Assembly (NCBI RefSeq): GCF_900747795.2
Contig: NC_041398.2
Coordinates: forward strand, 169,759,580 to 169,823,579
Source: Erpetoichthys calabaricus
Taxonomy: Eukaryota > Chordata > Cladistia > Polypteriformes > Polypteridae
DNA: 64,000 bases
Direction of reading: 5' to 3'
Below the pieces are notes generated by a model. The model ran no database searches. It saw only the letters and a list, made by a program, of their open reading frames with translations, and was not told where the DNA came from. Shown here piece after piece: positions 12,685-24,397 of the stretch. Numbering within the stretch: position 1 is the first letter of the stretch; the number at the start of each line of letters is the position of its first letter. The position numbers and the translations under genes were made by a program.

Positions 12685-12945
12685 CCAGAACAGGGTTTGA
12701 GGAAGCTCCAGTGCCTGCCTTTAGCACTGAATACATTATAGGAACCAGCAATAAATGGCAGCCCACCAGACAACAGTCCATTACAGACTCACATTCACTC
12801 ACAACAAGCCATTTCAGACCTACAAACCAACCTAATATACATGTCTTTGTGATGTGGGATGTAACCCCTGGCTATTTGGCAAAAGGCCCACGTATACCCG
12901 GAGCAAACAGTAGTATTAGACAGTGCACCACTGTGCCTCCCTAAC
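12685..12945 (-). repeat. decayed V-SINE-like SINE
   Basis: In order on the plus strand: 'aatggcagcccaccagac', 'cattacagactcacattcac', 'catgtctttg', 'cccggagcaaacag' and 'cagtgcaccactgtgcctccc'. This is the complement of a whole SINE from tail to head. 'gcaccactgtgcc' is the complement of the 'ggcacggtggcgc' head. Confidence 0.6.
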
Positions 12946-12959
12946 ATAACAACTTCCAT

Positions 12960-13265
12960 ACACCCCCATTTTTTGAACTCACTTACTCAGTTCAGGGCTA
13001 TAAGGAGACAGACACATGTTCCAGTAGGAGCCAACTTTAGATATGGCACCTAGCCATCACAGGTTACCTTATAGAAGTATAGAATCGCCAGTTAATCTAA
13101 CATGCACATCGTGGAGCTTAGGAAAGAAAAACAGAACAGCCACTGAAGAAAACACAAAGATATAAAAGAAAATGTACAAACTTCATCCTGACATTGTCTG
13201 GGATAGCATTTAAACCCAGTCTGCATGAGCTATGAGGCATCAGAGGTAAACACTGTGTCACCCAA
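12960..13265 (-). repeat. second decayed V-SINE-like SINE, same orientation
   Basis: A further minus-strand copy next to the previous one. 'atcgccagttaatctaacatgcac', 'gtacaaacttcatcctgac' and 'gcatttaaacccagt' (complement of the B-box region) are followed by 'taaacactgtgtcaccc' (complement of the head). Either two insertions or a local duplication. Confidence 0.55.
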
Positions 13266-15815
13266 ATTAATAACTGGCTAACTTTAACTAAATATTCCAA
13301 TAACATGTTGCAACATTGCAAAGTCTGCTTTTCCAGGTCAGGCACTGATACACAGTGTCATTCCTAAGTTGTTCCTGTAGTTTTCTTAACCAATGTATCA
13401 ATATGTAATTATTTTATACAATACCTTTCATGGCTATCCAGGTAGTAAGAGATTTTTCCTACATTTAGAGCTTTTAAGTGACAACCTGAGGCTCCCACTG
13501 TGAGATAGTGGTGCTGTTTGTAATCCAGACCAAGCACTCGGCCCACTTGTACATTTAAATACAGTGGCTCAGCTAGATATGACAAGAGCAGAAGCATTCG
13601 AATTTTATGATTCCTAAATGAAGATTTACCGCATTTATAGAAAAACCCACTCTTGATTACAAATCCCTGTTACACATCGCTTTAGCCTTAAAAAACACAC
13701 ACACACACACACACACACAACACACTCATTGCTGACTCACCACTTCTATTAATACATGTGTACAAAATGGTGATTGTAAAAGAAACTGCAAAAGCATTTT
13801 TCCCTGGGGACTTTTGTATCCAGTGTCTGTTATACTAATAATAATAATAAATGACAACTTGACTGAAAATGTACTCAAAATTGGTGGGTTTCCGATCACT
13901 CTGTGGTAATTTCAAAGATGTAGCTGTGTTAGGTCGACTGTTTACTATATGGTAATATGTTCCCTGTGCTGATCTTCTATTGTAACCCACTACAGTATAT
14001 CATAATAGATTGTTTAAATGGCTGTTCTGGGATAAATGAAGCAAATATCAAAGCACAGGCACATACGTGTCGAGTCTGTGTTCTTTGTAATAAAGCTAAT
14101 TAACTCAAATGATTGATTTACTTAGCATCACATACAGCAATTCTGGAAGTGCAACAAAAGAGATCAAGGCTGTATATTTTATTCAATGAGGCTTTGAATA
14201 TTAATTCCTTCCACTTTTTGGATTTGCCAGTAGCTAGCAGAAACTTGCCTATGTTGAATGAAACACATTAATTTATCACTTCAATAAAGATCTGTCAGTG
14301 CAGCTCTTATCAAATGTACATTCCAGACTATAATAACAAAATGTCTGCCTGACAGTTTAATAGGAAACATGTTAGGAAAAATAAAAATTTACTCACTGAA
14401 TTATATTCATGTTATTAATGACTTTACGGGTCCTTTCTGGATAGGAGCAGCGATTTGATTTAGAGCAAGTCAATTAAATCTTCAGCCTACTTAACCTGAA
14501 ACAAGCAGTTCTATAAACATATACATTGTGTTCTAATACATTATAATCCTCTTCGATCAACCATACTTAAACAATTATGCATCTTTTCAGGACTGGTGTA
14601 TTTAAATGAATCTAAATTATTTGGTAAATCAAACACAAACAGGACAGAAGTACCCTGGGGCCAGTCCAGCAAATGGCATGGAGGAAACTGACTGCCTAGG
14701 CGCTTTCCAGAAGAAAAGAGTTATGCAGTGCTTTAATACTGACATAATATTAAAAACATACTGTCCGTATCATAAAACTGAAAAGAAATGTAAAATCTGG
14801 GTCAAGACGCACCACACAGCTTTCTGAAAATATACCAGCCCTGACACTTGCTGCCCTTAGGAATTGCACACTATGCCGTCTTACAGAGTCCGAGAATGAA
14901 GTGACACATTTCTAAAACATTGCACTTGATAACTTTTTTCCTACGTTCAAGTTGATTACAATTTATATTGGTATCCAGGGATGTGACTGTAAGATACCGT
15001 ACATGCTGTATATGAAGCTGATTTTTATTGCCATTCTCTTGATTCATTTTAAAGTTTAGAGAATGCTGTTATACCACAATTCAAAATACTTGAGAGGCAA
15101 GGTTATCATTGTAGAGCAATATGGAAATTCAAATCTGTTCATATGTGGAGTACATACTTTTATTTGACAGACAATATAATAGCTGTACTTGGCTACAATT
15201 ACAAAATAATGTATCCCAGACAAATAATAATTTGCCAAGAATTTATGAAACCTTGTATGCAGTTAACAGTACATTTATTTTTGAACGAAGTAGCCGCCTT
15301 CTTCCTGTAAACACACAGTTAACACCTGTTAATGTTTTACTCCGTACAAATCTCATGTTCCTCCTGTCATCTTTCTGAACTGTGTGTCTGTGTTGTGTTA
15401 AGTTTTCGTAAAGCTCCAAGACCATTGACCCTTTGTTAAATTCAGGCTCCCAAAAACACTAAAACCTCTTCATCCTGATTTTAGTTTTTGTACAAAAGCC
15501 ATCCATTCTCTGAGCCTGCTTCAAGCAGATCAATTAATTATTATGCAACTTATTGAAAGCATACATTCTGAGTAAAACTTACAACATTCATATGGTCTTT
15601 TACCAGGTTTTTCTTCTGTTTTTCTTTGTACAAATTTTCATTGTATTGTGTCAAAGAGTAGCATAGAGCCTTACAGAATAAAGTATCAATGCAAATGGCA
15701 CACATTTCTTAGAGTATATTTTTATATTTGTATGAATTTGAAAATACATTTTTTTTCTTTCTCAAGACAAGAACCTATAAATCCCTCAATTTTTTTTTAT
15801 TTTCCCTATGGCTCT
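13266..15815. other. intergenic, (AC)12 microsatellite, possible non-coding conserved block
   Basis: An AC tract lies at 13695-13718. The stretch at about 14080-14400 has no repeat hallmark and contains 'taattaactcaaatgattgatttac', split by homeodomain-type TAAT and TGATTGAT cores. That is only a hint of a distal enhancer. ORFs of 60-85 codons elsewhere look like chance. Confidence 0.3.
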
Positions 15816-16024
15816 GAAGCTGAGGATCTGCACTGGTGTCTGAAAGTTTTCTGGTTCAAATTCTGTTACTGCCAGAAGGAATCCTACTCTGTTGGGCCCT
15901 TAAGCAAGACCCTTATCCTGAAAATTGCTCTGGGGTGCTGTACAATGGCTGGCCTTGCGCTCTGGCCTCCAAAAGGTCATGCAAAAAGACAATTTCCCCT
16001 TCGGGATTAATAAAGTGTATCAAA
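15816..16024 (+). repeat. tRNA-derived SINE sharing a LINE 3' tail
   Basis: A Pol III-type head has a perfect B box, GGTTCAAATTC (15853-15863). A core reads 'gggcccttaagcaagaccctta', a block that I know from fish SINEs. The 3' end at 15991-16021 is 'aatttccccttcgggattaa' then 'taaagtgtatc'. This end closely matches the 3' end of the LINE at 7905-7936 ('aatttcccattgggattaa' then 'taaagtatc'), which suggests mobilisation by that LINE. Two overlapping 72- and 120-codon ORFs here are by-products of the repeat. Confidence 0.75.
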
Positions 16025-19000
16025 AACAAAAATCTACAGTACCATAGGGGATAAATGTTAGGAAAATATATTGATGGGGTCAGAATCTCTACTTCGAGTT
16101 TTCCAAGGATTTACACATTATAGGCATCGGTGAATTTGTTCTGACTTTTTTCGGAGTGATGTTTGTGTCTGTCTGCCCTCCAAATGACAGCTGACACAGT
16201 TACCAGTATTGCAAAATTCAAGGAGCCCTTGGATACTTGTAGTTTGCTCTACAAAGATGATGCTTTTATATTTTTTGCGCTCATTTGTGCAAAGATTGCA
16301 GCATAGTTGAGAAGGAGAATATACGTTTTATTTCAGAAACATATACTGTATTCTAACATTTCATTCCATGTAATAAAATACTGGCCTACAGTATTTCCCT
16401 ACTAAAATCACACCTTTTTGTAAGGAAAGACATTTGGGGCAGCTCACAATTTTTTCTGTTTTATTATAAACATCTACTTAATAATTAACACACATACAAA
16501 AGAAAATGGCAAAAATATAACTAACTTGTCTCCCCGTTACAGTATTTCCACTCATGGTTAAATAACTTATGGATAATGAAAATAAAGTTATCAACAAGCC
16601 TGGAAATTAAAATGAAGGAAATAAGGGCTGAAAATTACCGAGGATGCTGTTATCTAAACGTTACGGAAACAGTAAGTGTTTCTGATTTTTGTTTTCTCAG
16701 ACAATAGGTAGGGCGCTATAGCACATATATGAGTAAATAAGAATCTCATTTAGCATTAAATGAAGAAAACAGAAACAAAAGCCTGCAGTCATTGTTGCAG
16801 GTTTGCTCGATGTTGATTTAGATTGACCAGTAAATCTTTCAATGGATGGTGCGTTTATTGAATCAAACCTGTCCAAGTCCTGTGTAGCACCAAAGCCACG
16901 CACAGTCCACAGCACAGTGCGCAATACTGTACACAATATATAAAACAGCTCAGTCTTTATTATAGGGTTCAGTGGTCCCTAAAAACAACATTTACAAATT
17001 CCTCCAAACACAATCTTCATATTTTGTTAGCTTCTTAGATATGTTCAGGAAATTGAGTTAAAAATGGGTTATCACTAAAAAAAAAAACAGCAATACATCA
17101 GTTCTGTCATCCGCAGCCTGATAGCAATCCTCAGATTCCCTTTCGCTCCTTTCATTTTACAGGCTGTGTTCCAGGACGCCATTCACCAGACACACACTTT
17201 ACTGCCAAGTTACATAATTATTGTAAGTGGCAAGGCAACAAAGGCCCACTTTAACAAGAGGTGCCTCCCTTGAACCATCAGTATGTTGTTTTCTCACTTT
17301 ACCCTGCCTCTGGTTATCATGTAATGTTTTTTTTGTCCACTTGAAAAACTGATTTCACTTACCATTTGCTTATATAACTAGGGTTTTAGCATATTAATCT
17401 GCCAGTGGCAGTATTTTCACGATAGTTGTATCATCTGTCATTTTTAGAAAAAGTTAATGTCTCCAATAGACTAAAGATATTTTTTAAATCCTGGTATTCT
17501 GTGTATTGTTTATAACATAACATTTGTTTTCCATGGCCACTTATTTGATTTGCATTTATTTCTGAAAGATATCTTTTAATGTCTTTATTTCTGAAGTAGT
17601 ATCATTAGTGTGACTGTTCTTTTTTTCTTTTAGCTTGATTTCAACTGACACCTTACAATAACACTGTTTATACTTTACTATACTTTATTTTGATTTAATA
17701 TACACATGAGAACTTTGTATTACAAGATGTAAATCAAACAGCTATCAACCTGACTCTGCTGAACAGCACCTACACTGTGAGTCTCTCTGTATTACAAATG
17801 ATAAAGAACATGGTCTCTTTTTATGATTTGGTAAATGTTATGAAAGCACACCACATACCTTCTTGCCACTGTGGAATATTCAAGGCTGCTGTGCAGCACC
17901 CCCATATGATATTCAGTTGGTAAGGTGCTATATACATAAAGCAAGAAAGCAAGAGCTAATAGCTATACCTTTGTGCTTTCCATCTACATGTGTTAACTCA
18001 CAGCATCCTAGGGGCCAATAAGACCACCTTGATTAAATTTTGTAAGTGAGACTGGATTGAAAAGACATTGGAAAAATAAAGAAACAATTTGGTAGCAAAC
18101 TAAACTTGGTATTTCTATAATTCTGCTATTTTTTTCAGTCTTGCTCTCCCCTCAGTGGTCCATGGTGCTTAAAGATCATGTTTTTCAGTTTAATTAATTG
18201 GGAAAATTGCCTAAGATCAACTGTGATAATATTTTTAATAACCATGACTAGGCTTACAATCCAGTCACCATGGTGTATGCTTGATTAATAAAGAAGACAG
18301 TACATTTGAATAGATCCCAGTCTTATGCTCAGATTCACACTGACAATATCAATACTTCATAAATATGCAAGCATAATAATATAAAAATACCTGATTTTGA
18401 ATATTTTGGTGTTTGGGCCGACTAGCTTAGTTATAAGCTCTGTTATTTGCTGTATACTCAAGTTGTTTCCCCATCCATAGAGTAGATGGCAATCAAGACT
18501 GGACACAATCCAATAATCCTTTTAAGCACATGCAATGTTTTCATAATAATCCAGACACCTTCATCAGTATATGACCACATATTATACTATGGTAAACACC
18601 CAGGGTTTGGACTAATAGGCTTGAGGTGTCCATTTAACACATTGTTATTTTTGGGTAATGGGATTTAACTTTCTGTTAAGAACACTGAATCTGGTACTTA
18701 CAACCCCAAAAGTACATGCATGTTATAAACAAAGACAACCAAGATAAATAAATACTCCTAACTTCTATTGGCACAGAAACCTTAATTTGTCTATTCATTT
18801 GTATAAATAGACCTCCAAATCACCATCCCAGGTCAAATAGTCTGCTGATGACATGACACCATTACTGCCAGGTAGTTTCCGAATTGAACTCCCTCATTTA
18901 GAATTGGACACTTATTGGCGAAAACACACGGCAGATGGCAATCACAGATCCCTAAAAGATGAAAATCATTGTGATGGGTCAACAGGTAGTGGTGCCCTCT

Positions 19001-20925
19001 GGTATTCAGTATCTTGCTTGTGCTAGGTGGCTAGTATTTATGAATTACATTAAACTCTTTCCCTTTTTCATAGGCAGATTGTTGCCACTATTGCTCTCAC
19101 TTTCTTCCTTAAGCACAGCTTTGGCTTTCAAGCTACAGTCTTGAAATTCGGCACACTGATACCTTTCAACATAAGTCAGGATTACGACATAACATTAGGC
19201 CTTGTCCCAGGTGGTGGTTCACCAGAGAAAAAGCCCCACACAGGTTGTGATGGTTAGCACACCGAATTAGATTTCTGCCCATTACATTTAACTTTTTCTT
19301 TAATCAAACATGTCCCTCATTATTTTTGTCATGGCCCCAAGCCACCCAGGTGGGGCCATATTGTCTCTTAAGTTATTTATTGCAGTTTGGAGTTCTTTCC
19401 CCCAAAAAGATGAAAGCAGGTATGTTGTATACAAAAACGTTTTTCAAAAATAGTAATAGTTATCAACTAAAAGTTGGTAATGGTTTAAGTGTAATAAAGC
19501 TTGGTAATATATATAATTTGTAATTACTTTTTACCTTTCCACTTTCTCACCAGGAAATGCCATGTAACTCCGATAGTGGAACTCTAAATGAAAGAATGCC
19601 TGGCAGTGACACAGCCTCTGAGTGTGGGAAGCAAAGCTTCAGTGCTGGCTCATGTGCTTTCAACATGGAGTATGTAGTTTAAACAAATTCCCATCCTAGA
19701 CTTTGTGAAAAATATAGAGACTTGGACAGTTAAAGGTTTAGGGTCGCAGCCATAATGCCCTGTTTAATAGAAAGCAAATAAAAAGTTTACTTATGCAGAG
19801 TGACTGGTCCACAAGGTGGCTTTCGTTGCTGATGAAAAGGTTGCTTCCCATAGAGAGGATGTATCCCCTTGGGTCTAGCAATGAATGTTTACTTCAAGTC
19901 CACGTACTTCTTAAATAGGGGAAGGACTGGAAGGGGCAGGAGCTCTGGACTCCAAGTGGAAGTCACATCATGGTTCTGCTGGGGTGTCTTCCTCTACTCT
20001 AAGGTTAGAGAGAGAGAGAGAGAGAAAGGAAGCTAACAACTGTGTAACACCCTTAGCATTTCCACTATTTTACCTGAACTGAGCCTCCAAAGCCCTCGTG
20101 TCGCTCACGTGTCTGACAGCGTTCTGATTCCAGACACAACATGTTAATCTGACTGGTGTCATGTTGTTGTTTCTGTGAGTGTGATTATATTTGTATGGCT
20201 CCTTGTGTCCATTGCATAGACTGCAACTGAGTCATGGCCACTGCACCTAGATGGGCCTTGGCTCTCTGCAAGCAAGCCCACGTGTGCTTCAGCTGGTTTT
20301 GTACATGTATGGATGAATAAGCTTTAAATGGCAATGCTATACTGTATTCATTCTATGCACCTGACATAGAACTCTCGATACATACAGTGATAGCCTCAGT
20401 GTTCCCATGGTAACATTCTCAGTAGCTGGTGTGAAAACGTCAGAAGCAGCAGTAGATAAACCGCACCATGTTAGAGCCATCTCAGTTGGACCTCACTCCA
20501 GAATGGCTGTAATCAAACTGTGGCCTTCTTCAGTAACTTGAAAATCTTTGACCAGTTCTTCATTAATATATAGACAGTGACCTTATAAAATCATGTGATA
20601 GGCATTGTTATTCCAATGTGCTAACAGAACCTGGGGTATAGACATTGTTATTTTTCATCTACATTTATTGTATTTGTTAAACATTCTAAAATCACAAATA
20701 ACATATTTCTCCTTTCGCATGTACTCCTGCAGTTTTTTTTTTTCCAAAAGGGGCTTGTTGAGGCTAGTGAAATGTTGACAGAACCTAATCATCATCATCA
20801 TTTTTTTAACACCAGCTGGTCCTTGCAGGGCAGGAGGATTGTCTTTCTTGGGGTGACCTGCTTATTCTGAATTTGACATATAATACATCTATTTGGTGTT
20901 TTCTGAAACTGTTTATTCCAATATG
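16025..20925. other. long intergenic stretch, no gene seen
   Basis: AT-rich. I looked for splice-flanked, GC-richer coding blocks (USP46 is the expected upstream neighbour) and found none. A GA tract sits at about 20006-20026, and 'ggtgctatatacataaa' near 17923 resembles the tail family at 39431. 'ggcccca'/'tggggcc' near 19332-19356 can form a short hairpin. Confidence 0.4.
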
Positions 20926-21040
20926 AAACACAGGAACCCAATGACTATCCCAACAATATCAGGCACAAGGCTGGGGTAAAACCAGAACAACGGACATAGG
21001 GTGAACAAAAGCTAAGCAGATGGGTCTCCAGTTTGCTTTA
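20926..21040 (-). repeat. fragment of V-SINE-like 3' region
   Basis: 'caggaacccaatgactatcc' and 'aacaatatcaggcacaaggc' resemble the complement of 'gccttgtgcc...' in the SINE 3' domain. Weak. Confidence 0.35.
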
Positions 21041-21429
21041 AAAAGTGTGGGTGTCTCAAAATTTGTATTCATCTCATGTACAGTAACAGCTACTGGTCAG
21101 CTGGTTGTGTTAGCAGGGCACAGTGGACACAAATTAGAAGAGCATGAGCAAGTTGGACTGAAAATGGGAATGTAAAGGTGGACAGATTTGCTCTATACCT
21201 GCTATTGCAGCCCACTCACTGTACAGCCAATTGACAATCTTTGAGAGGTAACAAACAGACTGATAATACAATTCCTAAGTGAAATAACAATATGTCTGGC
21301 AGTGTTCTTTATATAAGTGCTACTACATTGCTTTAGAGGGTCTCGTTCCTTATTAAGGTATCAGAAATAGCCTTTCAGGATTGTCCTTGCAGTATCACAG
21401 ATTTATTTAAATAAGTGAATGATAGTTTG
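21041..21429. other. intergenic, nothing recognised
   Basis: No supportable feature. The final bases (21423-21429, 'tagtttg') form the left target-site duplication of the next element. Confidence 0.5.
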
Positions 21430-21566
21430 CCTGCACGGTGGGTTGGCACCCTGCCCGGGATTGGTCCCTGCCTTGTGCCCTGTGTTGACTGGGATTGGCT
21501 CCAGCAGACCCCCGTGACCCTGTGTTCGGATTCAGCGGGTTGGAAAATGGATGGATGGATGGATGG
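21430..21566 (+). repeat. young SINE 3' domain with 7-bp target-site duplication
   Basis: The copy begins 'cctgcacggtgggttggcac' and contains 'gccttgtgccctgtgttgac' and 'ccccgtgaccctgtgttcgg'. It ends 'gcgggttggaaaatggatgg' with a GGAT tail. It is nearly identical to the copy at 33705. 'tagtttg' occurs directly before (21423-21429) and after (21567-21573). The tRNA-like head is absent, so this is a 3'-only insertion. Confidence 0.85.
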
Positions 21567-22288
21567 TAGTTTGGTTGAATGTTATCTGGGGAAGATAATC
21601 TAAAAGACAGATAATTTGAATTACTACCCGACTAGTCAAAAGCAAAGGGAAAACGAAGAACACATCATTACTCGGGTGATTTTTAGTAAGAGCAAAATTA
21701 ATAGTTGAAATCGGCATGTTCTGTCAACAGTGATTCTTAGAAAGGCATTAGAAAGCCATGCTTTCTTTGGAAGAGTTCAGTGGACAGTGTTCAGTCTGTT
21801 ATCCAATTACTGATTTATGTATTATGCCTCCTTTAGTATACTCTCATCCTTGTGTATGTAGGACTCTTTAATTGTTATCCCGCATTATTGCTGATGTTTC
21901 CTATTAGCACAACCCATCTAAAAAGACACTTTGTACACACATTTACTGTGCCTTAGATATCCTTGATGAAAACATAAAGAAAGAGTTCTCTTATTTAACT
22001 GAATATATTTGTTTTGTTGCATAAGACGGAAACTGGATACAATACTTGATGAGATGCACTGAAGCTGTCCTGTTTCCTTGTTTCTAAGACACCATGTTAA
22101 TTTATGCTGTTTATGTGTTTATACTCTAAGGCATATTTGAGCTTCTATCCAAATCAATGCCAAAATTATTTAACAGCATGAAGACTACAGCCTTAGTAAT
22201 ACACAGTGCATCGGCCTGCCAGACCAGTACAAAAATGAAAACAAAATTGCAGCACATAGGCTGTAGCAGCCAGATGGACATTAATTGA
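21567..22288. other. intergenic, nothing recognised
   Basis: AT-rich sequence without a gene. Confidence 0.5.
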
Positions 22289-22846
22289 TTAAGCAGATGG
22301 AATACAAAACTTCCAGCTGTGAAAAGTCAGGATGGTATTGCTCTCTGTGGAGTGACCCTCAAGTATTTTCGGCACAGACAGGCACTTCAGCGTTTGTAAA
22401 ATATTATTCAAGTGCCTACCCAGTTCATAATTCAGATTCACATCATGGTTTACAGTAACTGGATAAACAAAGGCTACAATGGTCCACACTTTGTGTGTGT
22501 CTCCAGCTACACACACATATTCCCTAGAGGTGGCAATACAGACTACTCTGTGCCGTTTATATACCTGCTCCTTAGAGGTCAATTGTATAAAAAATGTGCA
22601 GAAATCTTCCCTAAGCCTAAGAATCAGAAAAAAGCAGTGTTTGACCCAGTGTTGAACGATGAGGAGTATCACCACCTACGAAATAAGCAACTGAAACAAC
22701 TCCACCCTTCAAACATTCTCTCCAGCTAGGGAGTCTTATCCTGTGGCCATCACATCTCCCCAGAATCTCCTAGAATGCTAATGTGGTGCCTTTATTAGGC
22801 ATATTATGTCACTGGAAAACCCTGATTAATAGAAAAAAAAAAAAAG
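22289..22846 (+). other. unassigned ORF block with a downstream A13 tract; possible retrocopy
   Basis: An open frame of 105 codons (22412-22729, plus, first codon GTG) ends 'HPSNILSS'. It contains 'GYNGPHFVCVSSYTHIFPR' and a basic/acidic stretch 'FPKPKNQKKAVFDP'. The preceding 120 bases are open in another plus frame, and a 128-codon frame is open on the minus strand. About 100 bases after the stop the sequence reads into 13 A (22833-22845). I do not recognise the protein. The A tract makes a decayed processed retrocopy possible, but no source gene or target-site duplication was identified. Confidence 0.2.
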
Positions 22847-23221
22847 TACAGGAGCGTAGTAACTTTTGGAAGTTAACCAATTAAATTTTATATATGTTTA
22901 TAGATGGGTAGATAGATTTAAAAAGAATATTCTAAAACTTAATATAAATCATGTCTATAAGTGGCTGGAGCATATCTTTGCAATGATTGGGCGCCACTCC
23001 ATCACAAGATCCATTTATTGTATTCACGCACAAGTATATTCAGGTTATTTCTTCAACGTTAGGAAGAATCCTAATGAATTACTCTATTTCCAAAAGGGCA
23101 ACAAGGCAGTGTATTGAGTAAAAACAGGAATGGATGAACTAAACTACATGAACAAACAATACTACATTTTTTGTCACTGGCAAGCATAACTGTTTGATCT
23201 CTCAAGGTTTATGTTGCAAAC
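22847..23221. other. intergenic, nothing recognised
   Basis: AT-rich. An 83-codon ORF here has no recognisable domain. Confidence 0.5.
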
Positions 23222-23445
23222 TAAATGTGTATGTGTCCACCTGCAACACACATCAGTGTCTTGGGTCAATTTCTGCATCTTGTCACTTGGGTTTCTATGC
23301 AGTTGCATATTCTGCCTGGCCGTGTGGGTTTTCTTTTATGTACAGTTTACATCCCCGAAGACAAGTTTAGGTTAGAGGGTGATTTTAAATTGACCCTTGT
23401 GAGGGTGGGTAAATGCATTAGTAGACACTGTGATGGACAATCTTG
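23222..23445 (+). repeat. decayed V-SINE-like SINE
   Basis: 'gcagttgcatattctgcctg', 'cgtgtgggttttcttttatg', 'ccgaagacaagtttaggtta' and 'gattttaaattgacccttgt' are in SINE order (gtttgcatgttctccc, cgtgggtttcctc, ccaaagacatgca, taaattgtccc). Confidence 0.65.
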
Positions 23446-23900
23446 ATTTAAGATTCGTGAAAGCTGTGTTGTGTCCCGGCTGATTTATTCAAGATATGTA
23501 CGACGGACATTTCTACACTCTGTACTTACACCAGGCAATTGGTACCAGTCACGAGTCACTGAGGACTACGGCAGATTTGAAACCTGTTCAGCGGCTTTCT
23601 GAACAGGAAGCATACATATTTGCCCAAGGTGATTTAGAACAGTTAGTATTTGGGTCTAATGACAAGACAAATTATAGTGTTCAAAATAAAGTGGATAAGT
23701 AAATAATACAAAGTTGGGAGACCGCAGAATAATACAGTATTTTGGACTATTAATGTACATTTTAGGATGCCTTCAAGTTCTAAAGAGAATCCCTAATAGC
23801 AAATCTTTGCATCGTCGACTATGTGTCAACATTGTGGCATGCCTTCAAAAGCGAACGACGCTTTTTTCCCCTGTTCCCAGAATACATAACTAGCACTCAC
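23446..23900. other. intergenic, approaching the RASL11B CpG-rich block
   Basis: No gene recognised. CpG dinucleotides become frequent from about 23800. Confidence 0.45.
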
Positions 23901-24032
23901 CTTTGTCGGTATAACTGTAACGCGTTTGGGAGTGCTGAAGATGATCAGTTTGTGCCGCTCGGGGACAAGCAGAGTCCTACAGCTCACCCTAGCGATGATA
24001 ACAAACAGCGCTGTCATTAAACGCGCATTCAT
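23901..24032 (-). CDS. candidate first exon of a secreted protein, head to head with RASL11B
   Basis: On the minus strand an ATG at 24032 opens 44 codons that end exactly at a strong splice donor (AAAG|GTGAGT; donor GT at 23900-23899), in phase 0. The peptide begins MNARLMTALFVIIARVSC, a basic start and hydrophobic core like a signal peptide. It continues RTLLVPERHKLIIFSTPKR and ends VIPTK. It lies about 280 bases upstream of the RASL11B TATA box in the same CpG-rich block, so a bidirectional promoter is conceivable. I do not recognise the protein, and no second exon could be identified in the 23 kb to the left. It could equally be a chance ORF in a CpG-rich promoter region. Confidence 0.25.
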
Positions 24033-24250
24033 GGGCCGACAGCAAACAGCTTAAAAACGATAGTTACTGTAACAAAAATTACCTCGATAAATAAGATCTA
24101 GAATACATCAGTCGTGGTTCAAAACTAAGTGGTGTGAAAAAAACAAAGCCCCGTGCCGATTCACGTGTTTCTTAACAGACTCGGGCAGTATGAAGGCAAA
24201 CGCCGACTGTTCTGCCCGCCCACCTGTCGCTCCTCCGCACAGTACCCTGA
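24033..24250. other. CpG-rich upstream promoter region of RASL11B, E-box
   Basis: CpG frequency is high compared with flanking DNA. A palindromic CACGTG E-box lies at 24162-24167, the site class used by MYC/MAX/USF. No coding content supported. Confidence 0.45.
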
Positions 24251-24320
24251 GAGTGGGAGGCGTGGCTTTGTCTGGTGCGAACCAATAGAGTTGCCGTCGC
24301 TCAGGGTCTGTATAAAAACA
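24251..24320 (+). promoter_or_regulatory. RASL11B core promoter: GC-type box, CCAAT box, TATA box
   Basis: 'gggaggcgtggc' (24255-24266) is a KLF/SP-type GC box. CCAAT lies at 24282-24286 and TATAAAA at 24311-24317. The spacing is normal for a TATA promoter. Transcription would start near 24341, giving a 5' UTR of about 170 bases before the ATG at 24509. Confidence 0.7.
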
Positions 24321-24358
24321 ACGGACTGCACCGTTTGAAAAGTAGAAGTTAACAGTGA

Positions 24359-24379
24359 ATGGGAGAGGAGGTGGTATAA
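24359..24379 (+). promoter_or_regulatory. upstream ORF 1 in the RASL11B 5' leader (6 codons)
   Basis: Encodes MGEEVV and then a stop. It lies within the predicted leader if transcription starts near 24341. It is out of the way of the main ATG, so reinitiation is possible. Confidence 0.4.
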
Positions 24380-24397
24380 TATTCGTGCTGGCCACAT

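Noticed and set aside
15648-16054. 120- and 72-codon ORFs
   Set aside because: They lie in and around the tRNA-derived SINE. The two frames overlap each other and have no domain.
19332-19356. GGCCCCA/TGGGGCC hairpin
   Set aside because: Only a 7-bp stem with a long loop and no associated gene. Likely chance.
1-23800. Search for USP46 exons, the expected upstream neighbour
   Set aside because: No block resembling the conserved USP46 catalytic motifs was found on either strand. The gene probably lies further left.
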